DNA of 43,394 nt, taken from NCBI GenBank assembly GCA_015487815.1, contig WFPA01000242.1:1-43394 (forward strand). Direction: 5' to 3'. Source of the DNA: Albidovulum sp. GTDB lineage: Bacteria; Pseudomonadota; Alphaproteobacteria; Rhodobacterales; Rhodobacteraceae. Of this stretch, positions 37,735 to 43,394 are shown one piece after another. A program made the position numbers and the translations under genes. The notes under the pieces were generated by a model. It saw only the letters and a list, made by a program, of their open reading frames with translations. It was not told where the DNA came from and ran no database searches. Every line of letters begins with the position of its first letter. Position 1 is the first letter of the stretch.

Positions 37735-38640
37735 TTACCAGTCGTCGGCGCCCTTGCCCCTGAAGGCCTCGACGAAATGGTCGATGAAGGCACGAAGCTT
37801 CGGCTGCATGAAGCGCCCGGGCGGATAGACCGCATGGATGCCGCGGTGCTCGACCGGCAGCCCTTCGATCGCCTCCTCGAGCTCGCCCGAACGGAGCGCC
37901 GGGCCGCAAAGATAGCTCGGCAGGTAGGCGATGCCGAGCCCGGCCTTCGCCGCATCGAGGAGCGCCCGCCCGTCATTGATGGTGAGCCAGCCCGTCGCAC
38001 GGATCTGCCGCTTCTCGCCCGAAGGTGCGGTGAGCTTCCAGACATTGCCGTTCGCCTGCGCGGTGTAGTGCAGGAGCTTGTGCTGGACGAGGTCATCGAT
38101 CCGCCGCGGCTTGCCGAACTTGCGGAAATAGTCGCGCGAACCCACCAGACGCATGGTGGTCTCGGCGATCTTGCGCACCCGCAGGGAGCTGTCTTCGAGT
38201 TCGCCGACGCGGATCGCCACATCGAACCCTTCCGAGATCAGCTCGACATAGCGATCCGTCAGCACGAGATTGGCCGTGATGTCGGGGTATTTCCTGAGAA
38301 ACGAGGCCATCTGCGGTGCCATGTGCATCACCCCGAAATCGGAGACGACCGCAACGCGCAACAGCCCCGTCGGCGCCGACTGCAGAGCCGAGACGATGGC
38401 ATCGGCTTCTCCCGCCTCGTTCAGCACCTTCCGCGCCCGGTCGTAATAGGCAAGGCCGATCTCCGTCGGGCTGACGCGGCGGGTGGTGCGGTTGAGAAGC
38501 CGCGCCCCGAGCCGCGCCTCGAGCGAGGCCACATGTTTCGAAACGGCGGACTTCGATATCCCGAGCTTCTTGGCCGCATCGGTGAAGCCGCCGAGATCGA
38601 CAACCGTTGCGAATGCCTCCATTTCTGCAAGGCGATCCAT
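37735..38640 (-). CDS. LysR family transcriptional regulator
   Basis: MDRLAEMEAFATVVDLGGFTDAAKKLGISKSAVSKHVASLEARLGARLLNRTTRRVSPTEIGLAYYDRA. Confidence 0.95.
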   Translation of the reverse strand: MDRLAEMEAFATVVDLGGFTDAAKKLGISKSAVSKHVASLEARLGARLLNRTTRRVSPTEIGLAYYDRARKVLNEAGEADAIVSALQSAPTGLLRVAVVSDFGVMHMAPQMASFLRKYPDITANLVLTDRYVELISEGFDVAIRVGELEDSSLRVRKIAETTMRLVGSRDYFRKFGKPRRIDDLVQHKLLHYTAQANGNVWKLTAPSGEKRQIRATGWLTINDGRALLDAAKAGLGIAYLPSYLCGPALRSGELEEAIEGLPVEHRGIHAVYPPGRFMQPKLRAFIDHFVEAFRGKGADDW

Positions 38641-38735
38641 ACTGATGACACTCCCTAATACTTCATAAGCACTTCTCGAACGCCCCCAGCTGCCTCCTTC
38701 CTGCCATCCAATTCAGGCATCACCATGCATGAGCT

Positions 38736-38820
38736 GCGGCAAGGATGGGGAGATTCCATCCTCTTTGCGGCAAATGCCATATTTCCCTTGCCGCTTTTCG
38801 CTTCCCGCCGGCCTTGCCGC
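38736..38820. repeat. Four copies of a 7-bp half-site (two GCGGCAA, two TTGCCGC) upstream of the rimP promoter
   Basis: GCGGCAA at 38736-38742 and 38767-38773; TTGCCGC at 38788-38794 and 38814-38820. Confidence 0.75.
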
Positions 38821-38822
38821 CC

Positions 38823-38851
38823 TTGTCAATCCCGGGGGCAGGCGCTATATC
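38823..38851 (+). promoter_or_regulatory. Candidate sigma70-type promoter of rimP-nusA-infB
   Basis: TTGTCA - 17 bp - TATATC. Confidence 0.6.
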
Positions 38852-38899
38852 CCTTGCAACAACGGCGGCTCGAGCCTTCGAGCCCCACCGGGAATTCGA

Positions 38900-38922
38900 G
38901 CGGGCCGTTGGCCCGCTTTTTT
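38900..38922 (+). terminator. Intrinsic terminator hairpin in the rimP leader (candidate attenuator)
   Basis: GCGGGC-CGTTG-GCCCGC-TTTTTT, ending 15 nt upstream of the rimP GTG. Confidence 0.75.
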
Positions 38923-38937
38923 GCTTTGGAGACAACC

Positions 38938-39591
38938 GTGCCGAAGACCGGCGATCAGAACCCGAACGGAGAGACGGTGCATCCTGCCCCGCAGAGCCCG
39001 GCGGCCGCCGGCGACCTTGTCGCCGTCGCGCCGATCGAACAGCGGCTGGCCGAGATCCTCCGCCCCGTCATCGAAGGGATGGGATACGAGCTCGTCCGGC
39101 TGCGCTTCATGGGAGGCGAGGGCAAGACCCTGCAGGTGATGGTCGATCGGCCCAAGGGTGGAATCGACATCAACGAGCTGGCCGAGATCTCCACCGCGCT
39201 TTCCGCGGTGCTCGATGTCGAGGACCCGATCGAGAACGCCTACACGCTCGAAGTCTCCTCGCCGGGGCTCGACCGGCCGCTGACCCGGCCAGCAGATTTC
39301 GAGACCTGGGCCGGTTTCGAGGCCAAGCTCGAGACCCGCGAACCGATCGAGGGCCGGCGGCGCTTCCGCGGCCGTCTCCACGGCATGGAGGGAAACGAGG
39401 TGCTGATCGAGATTGCCGAAGGCGTGATCGGCCTCCCCTTCGAGTGGCTGGCCAGCGCCCGGCTGATCGCCAATGACGAACTGATCGAGAAGATGATGGC
39501 CATGCGCAAGGCGACCCCGGTCGAGAGCCTCGACAAGGGCAGCTTCGACGCCATCGAGACCGATGACAACCGTGAAGAGGACGGAAAATGA
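38938..39591 (+). CDS. rimP: Ribosome maturation factor RimP
   Basis: GTG start after [65 protein letters not shown]. Confidence 0.92.
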   Translation: MPKTGDQNPNGETVHPAPQSPAAAGDLVAVAPIEQRLAEILRPVIEGMGYELVRLRFMGGEGKTLQVMVDRPKGGIDINELAEISTALSAVLDVEDPIENAYTLEVSSPGLDRPLTRPADFETWAGFEAKLETREPIEGRRRFRGRLHGMEGNEVLIEIAEGVIGLPFEWLASARLIANDELIEKMMAMRKATPVESLDKGSFDAIETDDNREEDGK

Positions 39592-41276
39592 GCATCACCA
39601 GTGCCAACCGCCTCGAGCTTCTGCAGATCGCCGAGGCCGTGGCCCGTGAAAAGATGATCGACCCCGAGCACGTCATCCAGGCGATGGAGGAATCCCTCGC
39701 CCGTGCGGCCAAGTCGCGTTACGGGTCGGAATTCGACATTCGCGCTCATATCGACCGCAAGACCGGCAAGCTCACACTCACCCGTGTGCGCACCGTCGTC
39801 GAGGAGGTCGAGAATCCGGCGGCCGAGCTTACCCTGGAGGAGGCCCGCGCCATCAGACCCGATGCCGAGATCGGCGACGAATTCACCGAGGAGCTGCCGC
39901 CTCTGGAGATGGGGCGGATTGCGGCCCAGTCGGCCAAGCAGGTGATCCATCAGCGGGTCCGCGAGGCCGAGCGCGAACGCCAGTACGAGGAGTTCAAGGA
40001 CCGTGTCGGCACCATCATCAACGGAACGGTCAAGCGCGAGGAATACGGCAATGTGATCGTCGATGTCGGTCGCGGCGAAGCCGTGATGCGGCGAGGCGAC
40101 AAGATCCCGCGGGAGACGCTGCGCCAGGGCGACCGTATCCGCGCCCTGATCAAGGACGTGCGCCGCGAGCAGCGCGGCCCGCAGATCTTCCTCTCGCGCA
40201 CCGCACCGGAGTTCATGGCCAAGCTGTTCGAGATGGAAGTGCCGGAAATCTACGACGGCATCATCGAGATCAAGGCCGTCGCCCGCGATCCGGGTTCGCG
40301 CGCCAAGATCGCCGTTCATTCCAACGACCCGACCATCGACCCGGTCGGTGCCTGCGTCGGCATGCGCGGCTCGCGCGTGCAGGCGGTGGTGAGCGAGCTT
40401 GCGGGCGAGAAGATCGACATCATTCCCTGGTCCGAGGATCTGGCCACCTTCCTCGTCAACGCGCTGCAGCCGGCCGAGGTAACCAAGGTCGTGTTCGACG
40501 AAGAGGCCGGCAAGGTCGAGGTGGTGGTGCCCGACGAGCAGCTCTCTCTGGCCATCGGCCGTCGCGGCCAGAATGTGCGCCTTGCCTCGCAGCTCACCGG
40601 GCTCGACATCGACATCCTCACCGAGGAAGAGGAGTCCGAGCGGCGCCAGAAGGAGTTTGCCGAACGGACCGGGCTGTTCATGCAGGCCCTCGACGTGGAC
40701 GAGCTTGTCGCCCAGCTTCTGGCCGCCGAAGGTTTTGCCAGCATCGAGGAGGTCGCCTATGTCGATCTCGACGAGCTGACAGCCATCGAGGGCTTCGACG
40801 AGGAGACCGCCCAGGAGCTTCAGACACGCGCCCGCGAGCATCTCGAGGCCGAGGCGGCCCGGGCGATCGAGAAAGCCCGCGAACTCGGGGTCGAGGACAG
40901 CCTGATCGCCTTCGAGGGGCTGACACCGCAGATGCTGGTCAAGCTCGGCGAGGAGGGCATCAGGACTCTCGAGGACTTCGCCACCCTTGCCGACTGGGAG
41001 ATTGCCGGCGGCTGGACGGTGCAGGATGGCGAACGCGTGAAGGATGACGGCATTCTCGAGGAATTCGACGTTTCCCTGGAGGAGGCGCAGAACCTGGTGA
41101 TGAACGCCCGGCTGCAACTTGGCTGGGTCGACATCTCGGACCTGGAGAAGGCCGCCGGAGAAGAAGGCGACGAAGAGGACGGAGAGACCGCCGCGGACGA
41201 GACGGAGGGTGCGGAAGGCCCTTTGCCTGCCGCGACCCTGAACACGGCCGAAGCCAAGACGCCGGAGGCGCACTGA
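39588..41276 (+). CDS. nusA: Transcription termination/antitermination factor NusA
   Basis: [80 protein letters not shown]. Confidence 0.97.
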   Translation: MSITSANRLELLQIAEAVAREKMIDPEHVIQAMEESLARAAKSRYGSEFDIRAHIDRKTGKLTLTRVRTVVEEVENPAAELTLEEARAIRPDAEIGDEFTEELPPLEMGRIAAQSAKQVIHQRVREAERERQYEEFKDRVGTIINGTVKREEYGNVIVDVGRGEAVMRRGDKIPRETLRQGDRIRALIKDVRREQRGPQIFLSRTAPEFMAKLFEMEVPEIYDGIIEIKAVARDPGSRAKIAVHSNDPTIDPVGACVGMRGSRVQAVVSELAGEKIDIIPWSEDLATFLVNALQPAEVTKVVFDEEAGKVEVVVPDEQLSLAIGRRGQNVRLASQLTGLDIDILTEEEESERRQKEFAERTGLFMQALDVDELVAQLLAAEGFASIEEVAYVDLDELTAIEGFDEETAQELQTRAREHLEAEAARAIEKARELGVEDSLIAFEGLTPQMLVKLGEEGIRTLEDFATLADWEIAGGWTVQDGERVKDDGILEEFDVSLEEAQNLVMNARLQLGWVDISDLEKAAGEEGDEEDGETAADETEGAEGPLPAATLNTAEAKTPEAH

Positions 41277-41286
41277 GGGCGGGCCG

Positions 41287-41952
41287 ATGACGCGCGGGGG
41301 GCGTGCCGGCAAGGCGGACAGGAGCGAGCGCCGCTGCATCGTCACCGGCGAGAGCCGACCGGTGAGCGAACTCGTCCGCTTCGTCGTCGGCCCTGACGAC
41401 GCGATCGTTCCCGATGTCGCGGGCCGGCTTCCCGGCCGCGGCATCTGGGTTTCGGCGGACCGGGCGGCGCTCGAGGAGGCCGTCCGCACCAATGCCTTCT
41501 CCCGCGCGGCGCGGCGCCGGGTCGTGGTGCCGGAGGGTCTTGTCGAACAGCTCGAGCGGCAGCTGGTCGACCGGCTCGTCGGTCTCGTCTCGCTGGCCCG
41601 CAAGGGCGGCGGTGCCGTCGCCGGCTACGAGAAGACCCTGGCCCTGCTCCGGTCGGGCCGGGCCGGGGCGCTCATTCAGGCAAGCGACGGCTCACCCGCC
41701 CAGAAGGCACGGTTGCAGCCGCCGGGCGGGGAAGAGCGACGGATCGAATGCCTGACCGCGAACGAGCTCGGTTTGGCTTTTGGCCGGGAAAATGTCATAC
41801 ATGCCGCGCTGGTCTCTGGCGGTTTGGCGGAACGTGTAGTACAGGAGGCTCCGCGCCTGGCCACACTCCGCGCCAGACGAGATCAGGCATCCCGGCATCA
41901 GGAGGATGCGCCGGCCCCCGGTCGGCCCCATGCAGGTACTGGAGATAGATGA
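41287..41952 (+). CDS. YlxR (DUF448) / L7Ae-like RNA-binding protein
   Basis: [82 protein letters not shown]; position between nusA and infB. Confidence 0.92.
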   Translation: MTRGGRAGKADRSERRCIVTGESRPVSELVRFVVGPDDAIVPDVAGRLPGRGIWVSADRAALEEAVRTNAFSRAARRRVVVPEGLVEQLERQLVDRLVGLVSLARKGGGAVAGYEKTLALLRSGRAGALIQASDGSPAQKARLQPPGGEERRIECLTANELGLAFGRENVIHAALVSGGLAERVVQEAPRLATLRARRDQASRHQEDAPAPGRPHAGTGDR

Positions 41953-43394
41953 GCGACAACGACAACAAGGGTGGCAAGACTTTGGGGCTGCGCGGCGCGC
42001 GGCCCGGTCAGGTGCGCCAGAAATTCAGCCACGGGCGGACAAAGCCGGTCGTCGTCGAAACGAAGCGTCGCCGGGTGGTCGTGCCGAAACCCGGCGCGGC
42101 GAAACCTGCTGCCGAGAAATCGCAGGCCGCGAAGGCCGCTGCCGGTTCGGAAGCCGCGCGGCAGGCCTCGAAGCGGCCGGCCGGCATTTCCGATGCCGAA
42201 CTCGAGCGGCGGCTCAAGGCGCTTCAGGAAGCGAAGAAGCGCGAAGCCGAGGAAGCCCGGCGTCGCGAAGAAGAGGAACGCCGCCGCGCCGAGGAGCGCG
42301 AACGCCGCCGGCGCGAAGCCGAGGAGGCAAAACGCCGCGAGGAAGAGGCGCGTCGCCAGGCCGAGGAAGAGGCGGCCCGCAAGGCCGCGGCCGAGGCCGA
42401 GGCAAAGCGCACTGCCGAGCCCGTGGCTTCCGTCGCACCCGAACCTTCGACCGCTCCCCGGCCGAAACCGTCCGCGGCGCCGTCGCGGCCCGGACCTCGC
42501 AAGGAACGCGAAGAGCGCAGACCTAAACCCTCGAAGGGGACCGGTGAGCGCCGTCGCGGGAAGCTGACCCTCAACCAGGCTCTCAGCGACGATGGCGGGC
42601 GGCAGCGGTCGCTGGCCGCGATGCGCCGGCGCCAGGAGCGCGAGAAGCGCAGGATGATGGGCCAGCAGGCACCGCGCGAGAAGGTCATCCGCGAAGTGCA
42701 GATTCCCGACACGATCGTCGTCTCGGAGCTGGCCAACCGCATGGCCGAACGTTCGGCCGATGTGGTCAAGGCGCTCATGAACATGGGGATGATGGTCACC
42801 TCCAACCAGTCGATCGACGCCGAGACCGCCGAGCTGATCGTCGAGGAATTCGGCCACAAGCCGGTGCGGGTGTCGGCCTCGTCGGTCGAGGACGTGATCG
42901 ACACCGAGGAAGACCGGCCGGAGGATCTGGTGCCGCGCCCGCCTGTGGTCACCGTCATGGGCCATGTGGACCACGGCAAGACCTCGCTGCTCGACGCCAT
43001 CCGTCGCTCCGACGTGGCTTCGCGCGAGGCCGGAGGCATCACCCAGCATATCGGCGCCTATCAGGTGACAACCGAGGACGGCAAGCTCATCACCTTCCTC
43101 GACACGCCGGGCCACGAGGCCTTCACCTCGATGCGGGCCCGCGGCGCCCAGGTGACGGACATCGTCGTGCTTGTCGTCGCCGCCAATGACGGGGTGATGC
43201 CGCAGACGGTCGAGGCGATCAACCACGCCAAGGCCGCAGATGTGCCGATGATCGTCGCCATCAACAAGATCGACGTGCCCGGCGCCGACCCGGAAAAGGT
43301 CCGCCTCGAGCTTCTCCAGCACGAGGTGGTGGTCGAGAAGCTTTCGGGCGACGTGCTCGATGTCGAGGTGTCGGCCAAGACCGGGCAGGGGATC
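41949..43394 (+). CDS. infB: Translation initiation factor IF-2, truncated by window end
   Basis: [83 protein letters not shown]; open to last base, so absent from the ORF track. Confidence 0.97.
   Translation, partial: MSDNDNKGGKTLGLRGARPGQVRQKFSHGRTKPVVVETKRRRVVVPKPGAAKPAAEKSQAAKAAAGSEAARQASKRPAGISDAELERRLKALQEAKKREAEEARRREEEERRRAEERERRRREAEEAKRREEEARRQAEEEAARKAAAEAEAKRTAEPVASVAPEPSTAPRPKPSAAPSRPGPRKEREERRPKPSKGTGERRRGKLTLNQALSDDGGRQRSLAAMRRRQEREKRRMMGQQAPREKVIREVQIPDTIVVSELANRMAERSADVVKALMNMGMMVTSNQSIDAETAELIVEEFGHKPVRVSASSVEDVIDTEEDRPEDLVPRPPVVTVMGHVDHGKTSLLDAIRRSDVASREAGGITQHIGAYQVTTEDGKLITFLDTPGHEAFTSMRARGAQVTDIVVLVVAANDGVMPQTVEAINHAKAADVPMIVAINKIDVPGADPEKVRLELLQHEVVVEKLSGDVLDVEVSAKTGQGI

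Noticed and set aside
37322-37828. 168-aa plus-strand ORF in the OmpA-LysR gap
   Set aside because: No recognisable domain; sequence runs into the antisense of lysR; composition typical of spurious frames.
39240-41603. 787-aa minus-strand ORF opposite rimP/nusA
   Set aside because: Shadow ORF of nusA codon structure; no domain recognised and sense genes are unambiguous.
1-43394. CRISPR arrays, transposases, integrases, phage genes, tRNA or rRNA genes
   Set aside because: None seen on reading either strand; no repeat-spacer periodicity, no IS terminal repeats and no tRNA-like cloverleaf recognised. A tRNAscan/ISfinder run would be needed for certainty.

Overview
Window from a high-GC alphaproteobacterial-type chromosome. 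The gene calls are my own reading of the supplied translations; no database search was run. Blocks in order: (1) cell-division and lipid genes: zinc-ribbon protein, ftsE, ftsX, plsC-like acyltransferase, accA; (2) L-malyl-CoA lyase, DUF1244 protein, N-formylglutamate amidohydrolase, pyk, rpmI-rplT with a strong intrinsic terminator; (3) an accessory surface-polysaccharide locus at 9.0-18.6 kb: cysQ, kdsB and GT2 on the minus strand; ABC-2 permease, epimerase, SGNH, GSCFA, sulfotransferase and rhamnan-synthesis-F-like protein on the plus strand; (4) a corrinoid locus at 18.5-27.5 kb: cbiX, cobH, cobL, cobI, cbiG-cobJ fusion and cobM, divergent from DUF1636, cobC and cbiB; (5) an aromatic-catabolism operon: fumarylacetoacetase, MBL-fold protein, FAD monooxygenase, DUF2783, VOC protein; (6) housekeeping genes: map, sfsA, cinA-like, GNAT, peroxidase-related, OmpA, LysR; (7) rimP-nusA-ylxR-infB, with infB cut by the window end. 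The most interesting unexplained signals are non-coding or regulatory. One is a structured 5' leader of cbiX with mutually exclusive hairpins, a closing helix next to the Shine-Dalgarno and an upstream mini-ORF. Another is a promoter, antiterminator and terminator arrangement in front of rimP-nusA, preceded by four copies of a GCGGCAA half-site. Others are a near-parS palindrome at 37.3 kb, a perfect operator-like inverted repeat upstream of fumarylacetoacetase, and a 20-bp perfect palindrome inside kdsB. No tRNA, rRNA, CRISPR array or transposon was recognised.
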